NCBI RefSeq assembly: GCF_000328705.1
Contig: NC_019673.1
Location: 7,699,501-7,763,500 of the forward strand
Direction: 5' to 3'
Source: Saccharothrix espanaensis DSM 44229
Lineage (GTDB): Bacteria; Actinomycetota; Actinomycetes; Mycobacteriales; Pseudonocardiaceae
Length of the DNA stretch: 64,000 bases
Shown here one piece after another: positions 6,649 through 16,171 of this stretch. The notes beneath the pieces were generated by a model. That model was not told the origin of the DNA and made no database searches. It was given only the letters and a program-made list of their open reading frames with translations. The translations under genes were made by a program, and so were the position numbers. Numbering within the stretch: the first letter of the stretch is position 1; every line of letters begins with the position of its first letter.

Positions 6649-9081
6649 TCAGTCCTCGTCCCCGGGCGGGGCCGAGCCGCCCCGGATCAGGTACACCACC
6701 GAGTCCAGCTCGTCCGGCTTGATCAGCACCTCGCGGGCCTTCGAGCCCTCCGACGGGCCGACCACGCCGCGCGTCTCCAGCAGGTCCATCAGCCGGCCCG
6801 CCTTGGCGAACCCGACCCGCAGCTTGCGCTGCAACATCGACGTCGAGCCGAACTGCGAGGTCACGATCAGCTCCGCCGCCTGGAGCAGCACCTCCAGGTC
6901 GTCGCCGATGTCGGCGTCGATCTCCTTCTTCTCGCCGGCCTTCGCCGCGGTGACGCCGTCGGTGTACTCCGGCTGCGCCTGGTCCTTGGTGAAGTTGACG
7001 ATCTCGGCGATCTCCTCGTCGCCGACGAACGCGCCCTGCACCCGCACCGGCTTCGACGCGCCCATCGGCAGGTAGAGCCCGTCGCCCATGCCGATCAGCT
7101 TCTCCGCGCCCGGCTGGTCGAGGATGACCCGCGAGTCGGTCAGCGACGAGGTGGCGAACGCCAGCCGGGACGGCACGTTGGTCTTGATCAGGCCGGTCAC
7201 CACGTCCACCGACGGCCGCTGGGTGGCCAGCACCAGGTGGATCCCGGCGGCACGGGCCTTCTGGGTGATCCGGACGATCGCGTCCTCGACGTCGCGCGGC
7301 GCGGTCATCATCAGGTCGGCCAGCTCGTCGACGATCGCCATGATGTAGGGGTAGGGCCGGTACACGCGTTCGCTGCCGGGCGGCGCGGAGATCTCGCCGG
7401 ACTTCACCTTGCGGTTGAAGTCGTCGATGTGGCGCACCCGGTTGACCTGCATGTCCTGGTAGCGCTGCTCCATCTCCTCGACCAGCCAGGCCAGCGCGGC
7501 GGCGGCCTTCTTCGGCTGGGTGATGATGGGCGTGATCAGGTGCGGGATGCCCTCGTACGGGGTCAGCTCGACCATCTTCGGGTCGATCAGGATCATCCGG
7601 ACCTCGTCCGGGGTGGCCCGCGCCAGCAGCGAGACCAGCATCGAGTTCACGAAGCTGGACTTGCCCGAACCGGTGGAGCCCGCGACCAGCAGGTGCGGCA
7701 TCTTGGTCAGGTTCGCGGTGACGAAGTGGCCCTCGATGTCCTTGCCCAGCCCGATGACCATCGGGTGGTTGTCCTTGACCGTGGACGGCGAGCGCAGCAC
7801 GTCGCCCAGCCGCACCATCTCGCGGTCGCTGTTGGGCACCTCGATGCCGACCGCGGACTTGCCGGGGATCGGCGCGAGCAGCCGCACGTTGTCGGTGGCC
7901 ACCGCGTAGGCGATGTTCTTGGTCAGCGCGGTGATCTTCTCGACCTTCACGCCGGGGCCGAGCTCAACCTCGTAGCGGGTGACCGTCGGGCCGCGGGTGA
8001 ACCCGGTGACCTGGGCGTCGATCGAGAACTGGTCGAGCACCCCGGTGATGGCCTCGATCATCTGGTCGTTGGCCTTGCTGCGGGCCTTGGGCGCGTCGCC
8101 GTCCTTGAGGATGTTCGGCGGCGGCAGCTTGTAGTCGCCCTCCACGGCCCGCACGGCCATGGCGGGCTTGGGCTTCTCGGCCGGTTCGGCGGCCTTCGGC
8201 TTCGGGGCGGGGCGCGGCGCGGGGGCCGGCGGCTCCTGCTCGTCCAGCGGCAGTTCGGGCTGCTCGTCGGCGGTCACCGCGGCCTGCCGGCGCCGGGAGG
8301 GCCGGCGCAGCTTCGCGGGCTTGGGCTCCTCCTCGACGGGCTCGTCGTCCGCGCGGTCGAACCCCTCCAACTGGTCGGCGGTCCGGCGGCCGTTGAGCAG
8401 CGAACCGAGCTTCGCCGGCACCTCGCGGATCGGCAGGTGCGCGAGCACCAGCAGGCCGTAGCCGAAGATCAGCACCAGCAGCGGGCCCGCGACCCACGAC
8501 GTGAGGCCCTGGGCGAGGAACCCGCCCGCCAGGTAGCCCAGCGCGCCACCGGCCGACCGCCGCTCCACCGGGTCGGTGGGCAGGCCGCCGATGAGGTGGA
8601 ACATGCCCAGGAACCCGACGGCGACCAGGACACCGCCGATCACCAGGCGGGGCCGGGCTTCCGGGTTCGCGTCGGTGCGCATCAGCGCCACGCCGACGAC
8701 CAGCAGCACCAGCGGCAGGATCAGCGCGGGCGTGCCCACCGAGCTGCGCACCGCGACGTCGACCCACTGCCCCACCGGGCCGCCCGCCTGCCACCACACG
8801 CCCGCGCCGGTGATCACCGCGAGCGCGATCAGCACCAGCGCCAGGCCGTCACGGCGGTGCGCCGGGTCCAGCTCCTTGCCCCGGCCGACCGCCCGCACCA
8901 CCCCGCCGACACCGCGGCCGAGCAGTCCCCACACCTTGCCGACCGAGCCGGACTTCTTCTTCGCAGCGGGCCGCGCCGTGGCCCGTGACCTGGGTTTGGC
9001 CGCGGCAGCACGTGGCTTCGACCCGGCTCTGGAGCCACGGGTCGTGCCCTTGCCGCGCGAGGTTCCGGTTCGGCCAGCCAT
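6649..9081 (-). CDS. ftsK: DNA translocase FtsK/SpoIIIE
   Basis: Septum-anchored ATP-driven DNA pump that clears chromosome ends during division or sporulation septation. 810 aa: a basic Ala/Arg/Lys-rich N-terminus, four to five hydrophobic segments (about residues 70-230), a charged Pro/Ala linker, then the RecA-like motor with Walker A GSTGSGKS near residue 467 and Walker B ILIDPK. A C-terminal winged-helix gamma domain (SQFGSTSMLQRKLRVGFAKA) binds KOPS-type sites. ATG 9081 is chosen over upstream starts because TACCGT lies exactly 7 nt before it. It is divergent from the acyltransferase. Confidence 0.96.
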   Translation of the reverse strand: MAGRTGTSRGKGTTRGSRAGSKPRAAAAKPRSRATARPAAKKKSGSVGKVWGLLGRGVGGVVRAVGRGKELDPAHRRDGLALVLIALAVITGAGVWWQAGGPVGQWVDVAVRSSVGTPALILPLVLLVVGVALMRTDANPEARPRLVIGGVLVAVGFLGMFHLIGGLPTDPVERRSAGGALGYLAGGFLAQGLTSWVAGPLLVLIFGYGLLVLAHLPIREVPAKLGSLLNGRRTADQLEGFDRADDEPVEEEPKPAKLRRPSRRRQAAVTADEQPELPLDEQEPPAPAPRPAPKPKAAEPAEKPKPAMAVRAVEGDYKLPPPNILKDGDAPKARSKANDQMIEAITGVLDQFSIDAQVTGFTRGPTVTRYEVELGPGVKVEKITALTKNIAYAVATDNVRLLAPIPGKSAVGIEVPNSDREMVRLGDVLRSPSTVKDNHPMVIGLGKDIEGHFVTANLTKMPHLLVAGSTGSGKSSFVNSMLVSLLARATPDEVRMILIDPKMVELTPYEGIPHLITPIITQPKKAAAALAWLVEEMEQRYQDMQVNRVRHIDDFNRKVKSGEISAPPGSERVYRPYPYIMAIVDELADLMMTAPRDVEDAIVRITQKARAAGIHLVLATQRPSVDVVTGLIKTNVPSRLAFATSSLTDSRVILDQPGAEKLIGMGDGLYLPMGASKPVRVQGAFVGDEEIAEIVNFTKDQAQPEYTDGVTAAKAGEKKEIDADIGDDLEVLLQAAELIVTSQFGSTSMLQRKLRVGFAKAGRLMDLLETRGVVGPSEGSKAREVLIKPDELDSVVYLIRGGSAPPGDED

Positions 9082-9212
9082 GATGTATACGGTAGTCCCT
9101 GGAGTCCCACCAGCCACAACGTTCACGCGGGACGTGACGTGCGGCGCTCGACGTTCATAGTTGCCCCGATCCGGGTACATCCACACCCCGACACGCCGTA
9201 GCCTTCCCCGCT

Positions 9213-9992
9213 GTGTCCACACCACTGCTGTGGCGCGTGCTGACCACCGTCGACCGCGGGTTCGTCGGTCTCAGCGGACGTCTCAAGGTCACCGGCGACA
9301 TCCCGTCGCACCTCAAGGGCCGTCCCCTGCTGCTCGCGTCCAACCACATCGGCAACCTCGACCCGTTCGTGCTCATCGCGGCCTGCCACAAGATCGGTGT
9401 CGCGCCGCGGTTCCTGCTCACCGGCGGGCTGCTCGACGCGCCGGTCATGGGGCCCGCGCTCAAGGCGTCCGGGCACCTGCGGGTGGATCGGGCGTCGACC
9501 TCGGTCGGCGAGGCGTACCACCGGGCGGTGGCGGCGTTGCGGGCCGGTGGCGACCCGCTCGCGGTCTACCCGGAGGGCGGGATCAGCAAGGACCCGGGGC
9601 TGTGGCCGGAGCGCGGCAAGACCGGTGCGGCGCGGCTCGCGCTCAGCGGCGGCGTACCGGTGGTCCCGGTCAGCCAGTGGGGTGCGCACGAGGCCGTCCA
9701 CTGGGGCAACACGCAGGTCGACGGGTGGGCGGACTTCAAGCCCTACCTCACCTCGTACCTGGCCGGGCTGCGCCGGCGGCCGACGTTCCAGGTGCACTTC
9801 GGCGCACCGGTGGACCTCGCGGACCTGGCCGACGGGCGTCCCGGCGACGCGCGGCGCGCCCACGAGCGGATCATGCGGGCCATCACCGCCGGGCTGGTGC
9901 CGTTGCGGGCCGACGAGCCGGACCGGCCGAAGTTCCACGACCCGACCCGGCCCACCACCGGGCGCAGCCCGTGGCGGCCCCAAGCGGCTTGA
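9213..9992 (+). CDS. 1-acyl-sn-glycerol-3-phosphate acyltransferase (PlsC family)
   Basis: 259-aa acyltransferase that adds a second acyl chain to lysophosphatidate-type acceptors. The catalytic NHx4D box is NHIGNLDP (about residues 44-51), the third block reads YPEGGIS (canonical EGTR/EGGIS) and the VPVSQWGAHE segment follows. No strong TM helix, so probably membrane-associated. The GTG start has TAGCCT 8 nt upstream. The EamA gene follows closely. Confidence 0.86.
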   Translation: MSTPLLWRVLTTVDRGFVGLSGRLKVTGDIPSHLKGRPLLLASNHIGNLDPFVLIAACHKIGVAPRFLLTGGLLDAPVMGPALKASGHLRVDRASTSVGEAYHRAVAALRAGGDPLAVYPEGGISKDPGLWPERGKTGAARLALSGGVPVVPVSQWGAHEAVHWGNTQVDGWADFKPYLTSYLAGLRRRPTFQVHFGAPVDLADLADGRPGDARRAHERIMRAITAGLVPLRADEPDRPKFHDPTRPTTGRSPWRPQAA

Positions 9993-10003
9993 CCACCAGC
10001 GGG

Positions 10004-10927
10004 GTGAACGGCAGCGGCTTGAACAGCAGGGGACTCGCCCTGGCGCTGGTGTCGTCGTTGACGTTCGGCGCGTCCGGGGTGCTGGCGAAACCGGTGATGG
10101 CGGCCGGGGTCACGCCGGTCCAGGTGACCAGCGCCCGGATCGGCGTCGCGGCGGTGCTCCTGGTCGCGTTCGTGGCGGTGGTGCGGCCCCGCGCGCTGCG
10201 GTTCACGGGCCGGGAGTGGTGGCTGCCGGTCGGTTTCGGGCTGTTCGGGGTGATCGGCGCGCCGCTGCTGTTCTTCGTGGCGGCGGCCCGGATCCCGATC
10301 GGCATCGCGATGCTGCTGGAGTTCACCGCGCCGCTCCTGGTCGCGCTGTGGGTGCGGTTCGTGCGCGGGACCCGGTTGGCGGGCGCGGTGTGGTGGGGCA
10401 TGGCGGTGGCGGTGGCCGGGCTCGCGATGGTCGGCGAGGTGTGGCGGTCGCTGCAACTGGACACCGTCGGCGTGCTGGCCGCGATGGGATCGGCGGTGTG
10501 CACGGCGGCGTACTACCTGCTGGGCGAGAAGGCCGCGGGGAAGCACGACCCGCTCGGCGTGCTGGCCGTCGGGATGGTGGTCGGCGCGGTCGTGCTGGCT
10601 GCGGTGAGCCCGCCCTGGCTGGTGCCCGCGGGCCAGGACACCACCCTGGGGCCGGCCTGGTTGTTGTTGCTGTGCCTGGCTTTCTTCGCCACGGCGGTGT
10701 CCTACCTGGCGGGCATCTTCTCGCTGCGCGCGCTGCCGTCGTCGGCGGCCAGCGTGATCGGGCTGCTGGAGCCCGTGGTGGCCACCGGGTTGGCGTGGTG
10801 GCTGCTCGGGGAGCAGTTGAACGCGGTGCAGGTGCTCGGCGCGGCGGTGTTGCTCGCCGGCGCGGCCGTCGTCCAGGTTGCGGGCAACCGCGCCGCGCAC
10901 GTCGGGGAGCCGTTGCCGGTCGAGTAG
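10004..10927 (+). CDS. EamA/RhtA-type drug/metabolite transporter
   Basis: 307-aa inner-membrane exporter of the DMT superfamily, with ten hydrophobic helices arranged as two EamA repeats (the second ends in LLEPVVATGLAWWLLGEQL, the repeat hallmark). Substrate is unknown; RhtA-like relatives export amino acids such as threonine/homoserine. GTG 10004 places TM1 about 12 residues from the N-terminus. GTG 9971, overlapping the acyltransferase, is the alternative. A hairpin at 10936-10970 ends the unit. Confidence 0.85.
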   Translation: MNGSGLNSRGLALALVSSLTFGASGVLAKPVMAAGVTPVQVTSARIGVAAVLLVAFVAVVRPRALRFTGREWWLPVGFGLFGVIGAPLLFFVAAARIPIGIAMLLEFTAPLLVALWVRFVRGTRLAGAVWWGMAVAVAGLAMVGEVWRSLQLDTVGVLAAMGSAVCTAAYYLLGEKAAGKHDPLGVLAVGMVVGAVVLAAVSPPWLVPAGQDTTLGPAWLLLLCLAFFATAVSYLAGIFSLRALPSSAASVIGLLEPVVATGLAWWLLGEQLNAVQVLGAAVLLAGAAVVQVAGNRAAHVGEPLPVE

Positions 10928-10935
10928 CGGACACG

Positions 10936-10970
10936 CGTCGGGGCCCGACCAGTGCGGCCGGGCCCCGACG
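10936..10970. terminator. Bidirectional terminator between EamA gene and RNase J gene
   Basis: 12-bp perfect stem (arm CGTCGGGGCCCG, 10936-10947 with 10959-10970), 11-nt loop, in the 51-bp gap between convergent genes. Confidence 0.8.
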
Positions 10971-10978
10971 TGGGCGGT

Positions 10979-12661
10979 CTAGTTCACCGGGATGATCGTC
11001 GGCACGATCATCGGCCGGCGGCGGTAGGTCTCGGCGACCCAGCGGCCGACCACCCGGCGCACGGCCTGCGCGATGCGGTGCGAGTCGGTGATGCCCTCGA
11101 CCTCGGTGCGGGACAGTTCCATCTCCACCAGGGAGATCGCCTGGTCCAGCGCCTTCGGGTCGTCGGAGAAGCCGCGGCCGGAGACCGTCGGCGGGGCGAC
11201 CGCGCGGCCGGAGTTGGAGTCGATCGCCACGGTGATCGCGATGAACCCGCCCTCGCCGAGCACCAGGCGGTCGGACAGCGTCGACTCGCCGACGTCGCCG
11301 ACCGACAGGCCGTCCACGTAGACGTGGCCGACCTCGACCTTGCCGCTCACGGCGGCCTTGCCGTCGACCATGTCGACGACCACGCCGTCCTCGGCGATCA
11401 CCACGCGCTCCTCGGCGACACCGGTGGCCACGGCGAGCGCGGCGTTGGCGCGCAGGTGCCGCCACTCGCCGTGCACCGGCATGACGTTGGACGGCCGGAC
11501 CGCGTTGTAGAGGAACAGCAGCTCACCGGCCGGCGAGTGGCCGGAGACGTGCACCTTGGCGTTGCCCTGGTGGATGACCGTCGCGCCCAGCCGGGCCAGG
11601 CCGTTGACCACGCCGAACACCGCGTTCTCGTTGCCCGGGATGAGCGAGCTGGCCAGCACGATCGTGTCGCCGGCCTGGATCGAGATCTGCCGGTGCTCGC
11701 CGCGCGCCATCCGCGACAGCGCCGAGAGCGGCTCGCCCTGCGACCCGGTCGAGACGAACAGCACCTCGTTCTCCGGCATCTCCATGGCCACGTTGAGGTC
11801 CACGAACAGGCCGTCGGGCACCTTCAGGAAGCCCAGCTCGGCGGCGATGCCCATGTTGCGGACCATCGACCGGCCGACCAGCGCGACCCGCCGGTTGTAC
11901 TGCACGGCCACGTCGAGCACCTGCTGCACGCGGTGCACGTGCGAGGCGAAGCAGGCCACGATGACCCGCTGGTTGGCCTTGCGGATGACATTCTCCAGCA
12001 CCGGGCCGATCTCCCGCTCCGGCGCCACGAACCCGGGCACCTCGGCGTTGGTGGAGTCGACCAGGAACAGGTCCACGCCCTCGTCGCCCAGCCGGGAGAA
12101 CCCGGCCAGGTCGGTCAGCCGGCCGTCCAGCGGCAGCTGGTCGAGCTTGATGTCGCCGGTGTGCAGCACCAGGCCGGCGGCGGTGCGGATGGCGACCGCG
12201 ACCGCGTCCGGGATGGAGTGGTTGACCGCGAAGAACTCCAGCTCGTACGGGCCGAACGCGCGGCGCTCGCCGTCGGTGATCTCCACCAGGGTGGGGTTCT
12301 GCCGGTGTTCCCTGCACTTGGCCGACAACAGCGCGAGCGTGAACCGGGACCCCACGACGGGCAGGTCCGGCCGCAGCTTGAGCAGGAACGGCACCGCGCC
12401 GATGTGGTCCTCGTGGCCGTGCGTCAGGATCAGCGCGTCGATGTCGTCCAGCCGGTCCTCGATCGCCCGGAAGTCCGGCAGGATCAGGTCGACGCCGGGC
12501 TGGTCGTCCTCGGGGAACAGCACCCCGCAGTCCACGACCAGCAGTCGGCCGGCGTGTTCGAACACGGTCATGTTGCGGCCGACCTCGCCGATCCCTCCCA
12601 GTGCGACGACGCGCAGACCTCCGTCGGGCAGTGCGGGCGGGGGTGAGTTCGGGTTGATCAC
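10979..12661 (-). CDS. rnj: Ribonuclease J
   Basis: Metallo-beta-lactamase/beta-CASP RNase with 5'-3' exo- and endonuclease activity in mRNA decay and rRNA maturation. 560 aa. The zinc motif HGHEDHIG is at residues 81-88, and beta-CASP motifs follow (GDIKLDQ, VSGH, PVHGEWRHL). The C-terminal domain is short, without the Arg-rich N-terminal tail of some actinobacterial RNase J/E-like proteins. The GTG start overlaps the dapA stop by 4 nt (GTGA), the classical actinobacterial dapA-rnj pair. Confidence 0.96.
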   Translation of the reverse strand: MINPNSPPPALPDGGLRVVALGGIGEVGRNMTVFEHAGRLLVVDCGVLFPEDDQPGVDLILPDFRAIEDRLDDIDALILTHGHEDHIGAVPFLLKLRPDLPVVGSRFTLALLSAKCREHRQNPTLVEITDGERRAFGPYELEFFAVNHSIPDAVAVAIRTAAGLVLHTGDIKLDQLPLDGRLTDLAGFSRLGDEGVDLFLVDSTNAEVPGFVAPEREIGPVLENVIRKANQRVIVACFASHVHRVQQVLDVAVQYNRRVALVGRSMVRNMGIAAELGFLKVPDGLFVDLNVAMEMPENEVLFVSTGSQGEPLSALSRMARGEHRQISIQAGDTIVLASSLIPGNENAVFGVVNGLARLGATVIHQGNAKVHVSGHSPAGELLFLYNAVRPSNVMPVHGEWRHLRANAALAVATGVAEERVVIAEDGVVVDMVDGKAAVSGKVEVGHVYVDGLSVGDVGESTLSDRLVLGEGGFIAITVAIDSNSGRAVAPPTVSGRGFSDDPKALDQAISLVEMELSRTEVEGITDSHRIAQAVRRVVGRWVAETYRRRPMIVPTIIPVN

Positions 12662-13554
12662 GCGTTGACTCCCAGTTCGGCCGTGATGGCCTCGATGTCC
12701 TCGGTTGACGCCGGCACCAGGGGCAGTCTCGGGTCGCCCGCGTCGACGCCCCTGAGGCGCAGCGCGGCCTTCGTGTAGACGACTCCCGGCATCCGGTTGA
12801 ACGGCCGCAGCAGCGGCAGCAAATCGTGGTGGATCGCGGTCGCGCGGGCTACCTCGCCCGCCTCGAACGCGTCCAGCAGCTCGCGCAGGCGGTCGCCGGC
12901 GAGGTGCGAGATGACGCTGACGAACCCGACCGCGCCCACCGACAGCCAGGGCAGGTTGAGCGGGTCGTCGCCGGAGTAGTAGGCCAGGTCGGTGGCCGCG
13001 ATCACCTTGCTGCCGGCGAGCAGGTCGCCCTTGGCGTCCTTCACCGCGAGGATGCGCGGGTGCTCGGCCAGCCGCAGCAGCGTGTCGACCTCGATCGGGA
13101 TCGCCGCGCGCGGCGGGATGTCGTACAGCATCACCGGCAGGCCCACGGCGTCGGCGACGGCGCGGAAGTGCGCCTCCACCCCGGCCTGGGACGGCCGCGA
13201 GTAGTACGGGGTGACCAGCAGCAGGCCGTGCGCCCCGGCGGCCTCCGCCTGCTGCGAGAGGTGCACGCTGTGCGCGGTGTCGTACGTGCCGCCGCCGCTG
13301 ACCACGGTCGCGCGGTCGCCCACGGCTTCTACGACGGCGCGGATCACGTCCGCCTTCTCCGCGTCGCTGGTGGTCGGGCTCTCACCGGTCGTTCCGTTCA
13401 CCACGAGACCGTCGCTGCCGAGCTCGACCAGGTGCTCCGCGAGGTGCTGCGCCTTGTCCAGGTCCAACGCCCCGGAGGCGTCGAACGGGGTCACCATGGC
13501 GGTGAGCACGCGGCCGAACGGGCGGCCGGGCGAAGCGGTAGGGCATCCGGTCAT
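12658..13554 (-). CDS. dapA: 4-hydroxy-tetrahydrodipicolinate synthase
   Basis: 298-aa class I aldolase that condenses pyruvate with aspartate semialdehyde, the first committed step to lysine and diaminopimelate. Family signatures are NGTTGESPTTS, LLLVTPYYSRPSQ with the catalytic Tyr, and AVKDAKGD with the Schiff-base Lys. ATG 13554 is preferred to TTG 13560 because the -10 box TAGCGT ends exactly 6 nt before it, suggesting a leaderless transcript. It is translationally coupled to rnj. Confidence 0.94.
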   Translation of the reverse strand: MTGCPTASPGRPFGRVLTAMVTPFDASGALDLDKAQHLAEHLVELGSDGLVVNGTTGESPTTSDAEKADVIRAVVEAVGDRATVVSGGGTYDTAHSVHLSQQAEAAGAHGLLLVTPYYSRPSQAGVEAHFRAVADAVGLPVMLYDIPPRAAIPIEVDTLLRLAEHPRILAVKDAKGDLLAGSKVIAATDLAYYSGDDPLNLPWLSVGAVGFVSVISHLAGDRLRELLDAFEAGEVARATAIHHDLLPLLRPFNRMPGVVYTKAALRLRGVDAGDPRLPLVPASTEDIEAITAELGVNA

Positions 13555-13604
13555 GGCCAAACGCTACCGCCTGACCTGCGCGCAACACCTGATGGGCCCG
13601 GTGT

Positions 13605-14225
13605 TCACAGACTCCGGTTCACCGATTTCACGGCGGCGACCGCGTCCGGGTCGCCGTCGTATTCCACCTCGGCGCGCTCCCGGCCGAAGGCGTGCACCAG
13701 CAATTCCGAGACCTGGCCGGTCAGCACCACCGGGTTCGGCCCGGCTTTCACGGTGACCGCCTCGCCGTCGGGGCGGCGCAGCACCACGCCCACCGGGCTG
13801 GACCGGTAGGTGAGCTTCCCGGCGCGGCTCAACCCGCTCCACAGCGCGGCGTCGCGCTTCGGGTCGGGCGAGCGGGGCCGCCAGCCGTCCACGGCGCGCC
13901 GCACGTCCTCGTGGTGCACGAAGTACTCGACGGTGTTGACCAGGTCGTCCAGCAGCGCGTACGGGGACCACCTCGGCGGCCCGGTGCGCACCAGGGCGAC
14001 CAGTTCGTCCCACGGCTTGGCCGCGTACGAGTCCTGGACCTTCTGCGTGTGCCCGGCGAGCGGTGTGACCAAGATGCCCACGGCCGCGTCGAGCCGGCGT
14101 TCGCGCAGCACGAGGTGCGCGGCCAGGTCTCTGGTGCGCCACGGGTCGCACAGGGTCGGCGCGTCCGGCCCGACCTCGGCGAACAGCTCGGTCAGCAGCC
14201 TGCGTTCGTCCTGCGCGACACCCAT
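13605..14225 (-). CDS. TIGR03085-type DinB/maleylpyruvate-isomerase-like protein
   Basis: 206-aa protein of the four-helix DinB/MDMPI fold with the actinobacterial TIGR03085 flavour (DERRLLTELFAEVGPDAPTL near the start, TVEYFVHHEDVRRA in the middle, then a small C-terminal domain). The HHEDVRR segment may give metal ligands. Function unknown; thiol-dependent (mycothiol) enzymes share the fold. It starts 9 nt after the kinase stop. The sequence TAACCT, which includes that stop codon, ends 6 nt before its ATG and could be an internal leaderless promoter. Confidence 0.78.
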   Translation of the reverse strand: MGVAQDERRLLTELFAEVGPDAPTLCDPWRTRDLAAHLVLRERRLDAAVGILVTPLAGHTQKVQDSYAAKPWDELVALVRTGPPRWSPYALLDDLVNTVEYFVHHEDVRRAVDGWRPRSPDPKRDAALWSGLSRAGKLTYRSSPVGVVLRRPDGEAVTVKAGPNPVVLTGQVSELLVHAFGRERAEVEYDGDPDAVAAVKSVNRSL

Positions 14226-14234
14226 GGCCCCAGG

Positions 14235-15680
14235 TTACTTCTCCGCGTAGACCTGCTCGCTGAGCAGCGCGCGGTCCTTGCTCCACAGCACGCACGTGAT
14301 CTCGCGGGTGCCCTTGTTCGCGGAGTAGGACTCCTTCCACTCCGCGGCGGTGGGCACCACGGCGGCGTACTTGAGCTTGGCGTCCTTGTCCTGCGCCGGG
14401 ATCCGCGCCGACGCGAACACCAGCGTGCAGTAGTTCTCGGCGAAGTCCTTGAGGTACTCGTCACCCGGGTAGGGGACCGACGCCAGCGACCCGAACGCGT
14501 CCGCCTGCGCGTACACCTCGATGTTGTGCTCGCCGTCGCAGTCCGCGCTGCCGACCCGCACCGAGTCGGCCAGGAAGTTGTCGCCGCACTGGTTCGCGCT
14601 GAGCTTGAACTCGGGTAGCTGGCCGCCGCCGCCGAAGGTGACGGTCTGGCCCATCGCGGCGGGCGGGGTGTCGCTGAACAGCCACCGGTCGACCAGGATG
14701 CCACCGAGGAAGAACGCCACCGCCGCGACCGCGACCCCGACCGTGATCAGGTTGCGCACCCACGGCTTGCGCGGCGGCTGCTGCGGCGGTTGCTGCTGGT
14801 ACTGCATGGTCTGACCGGGCCCGGTGAAGCCCTGCGGCGGGGTCGGCTGGGCGATCGCGCGCTCCAGCATGGCGCGCGCCTGCGGGCCGGACAGCCGGGC
14901 GTTCGGGTCGGGCATCATCAGACCGGTGATGACCGCGCCCAGCACGCCGTGCGCCCTGGTCAGGCGGGGCATCTCGTTCATGATGGCGTGCAGCGTGGAC
15001 GCCGTGGTGGACCGCTCGTAGGGGTTCGCGCCCTCGACGGCGTAGCAGAGCGTCGCGCCCAGCGCCCACAGGTCCGAGGCGGGCGACGCCTCGTGGCCGT
15101 GGATGCGCTCGGGGGACATGTAGGCGGGCGAGCCGATCAGGCTGCCGCTGGTGGTCAGCCTCGGGTCGTCCATCGCCTGGGCGATGCCGAAGTCGGTCAG
15201 CTTCACCCGGCCGTTGGGCTGGACCATCAGGTTGCCGGGCTTGACGTCCCGGTGCACGATCCCGGCCTGGTGGGCGGTGTCCAGCGCGGACAGCGCCTGC
15301 ATCGCGATCGGGATCACCCGGTCCTGCGGCAGCGGGCCGCCCTGGGCGATGATCGTGGACAGCGTGGCCGCCTCGACCAGCTCCATCACGATGTAGGTCA
15401 TGCCGTGCTCGGCGACCACGTCGAACACGGTGACCACACCGGGGTCGTTCAGCCGGCCCGCGGTGCGCGCCTCGCGCAGCACCCGCTCCTCCAGCACCCG
15501 GCGCTCCTCCAGCGCGATGCCGTCGGGCAGGTGCAGCTCCTTGATGGCGACCTGACGCCCGATCACGTTGTCCTGGGCGCGCCACACGACACCCATCCCG
15601 CCTCGGCCGAGCTCGCCGAGCAACGTGTACCTGCCCGCGATCACCCTCGGCTGGGCGTTCACGCCTTGTGGACCAGTCAC
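14235..15680 (-). CDS. Membrane Ser/Thr protein kinase (PknB-like family) with extracellular domain
   Basis: 481-aa Hanks-type kinase. The Gly loop is GRGGMG (25-30), the ATP lysine is K47, the catalytic loop HRDVKPGN starts at 143 and DFG is at 163-165. A Gln/Pro juxtamembrane linker and one TM helix (about 307-326) lead to an extracellular domain of about 150 aa with four cysteines; no PASTA repeats, so the ligand is unknown. The GTG start has GAGGGAG upstream. The gene below starts 9 nt after its stop. Confidence 0.93.
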   Translation of the reverse strand: MTGPQGVNAQPRVIAGRYTLLGELGRGGMGVVWRAQDNVIGRQVAIKELHLPDGIALEERRVLEERVLREARTAGRLNDPGVVTVFDVVAEHGMTYIVMELVEAATLSTIIAQGGPLPQDRVIPIAMQALSALDTAHQAGIVHRDVKPGNLMVQPNGRVKLTDFGIAQAMDDPRLTTSGSLIGSPAYMSPERIHGHEASPASDLWALGATLCYAVEGANPYERSTTASTLHAIMNEMPRLTRAHGVLGAVITGLMMPDPNARLSGPQARAMLERAIAQPTPPQGFTGPGQTMQYQQQPPQQPPRKPWVRNLITVGVAVAAVAFFLGGILVDRWLFSDTPPAAMGQTVTFGGGGQLPEFKLSANQCGDNFLADSVRVGSADCDGEHNIEVYAQADAFGSLASVPYPGDEYLKDFAENYCTLVFASARIPAQDKDAKLKYAAVVPTAAEWKESYSANKGTREITCVLWSKDRALLSEQVYAEK

Positions 15681-15778
15681 CGTTCGTACTCCCTCAACCC
15701 TGGACGGGCGAACGCTACTTCAGACCACTCAGGACCCCGTCCGGTTTCACGGATTCGTGATCGGGTTGGTTCGACTCG

Positions 15779-16168
15779 TCACGTGGGCAGGTGCACTTCG
15801 TGACCGGACGACCGCAGCGCGGTGACCGCGCGGGCCAGGTCGGAGTTCTTCACGAGCAGGTGGTCGGTGTCGTATGTGGACAGCGCGAACAGGCTCACGC
15901 CCGCTGCCGCGAGTTCGCCGGACAGGGCCGCCATGATGCCCGTGAGCGTGAACTCCAGCGGGCCGCGCACGGTGAGCAGCCGCCAGCCGGCCTGCACGCG
16001 GTCGGCCGGCGGGGCGTGCTCGCTCGGGCAGACGATCGACAGCTCGTCGGGCGTCCGGGTGACCGAGACCAGGGCGTGGTCCAGCAGGCCGGCCGGGACC
16101 GGCGCGTCGGCGGCGAGCCGGGCGACGGTGTACTCCCCCGGGCGGACGTCGACGATCAGCCGCTTCAC
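15779..16168 (-). CDS. ACT-domain protein
   Basis: 129-aa small protein with tandem ACT-like folds (CASTOR-type: LLTVRGPLEFTLTGIMAALSGELAAAGVSLFALSTYDTDHLLV). ACT modules usually bind amino acids and control enzymes; no catalytic domain is present. It lies 3 nt after the thyX stop and is certainly co-transcribed with it. Ligand unknown. Confidence 0.8.
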   Translation of the reverse strand: MKRLIVDVRPGEYTVARLAADAPVPAGLLDHALVSVTRTPDELSIVCPSEHAPPADRVQAGWRLLTVRGPLEFTLTGIMAALSGELAAAGVSLFALSTYDTDHLLVKNSDLARAVTALRSSGHEVHLPT

Positions 16169-16171
16169 GCG

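Noticed and set aside
13552..13560. TTG start for dapA at 13560
   Set aside because: It would place the start only 0 nt after the TAGCGT box; ATG 13554 has the regular 6-nt distance.
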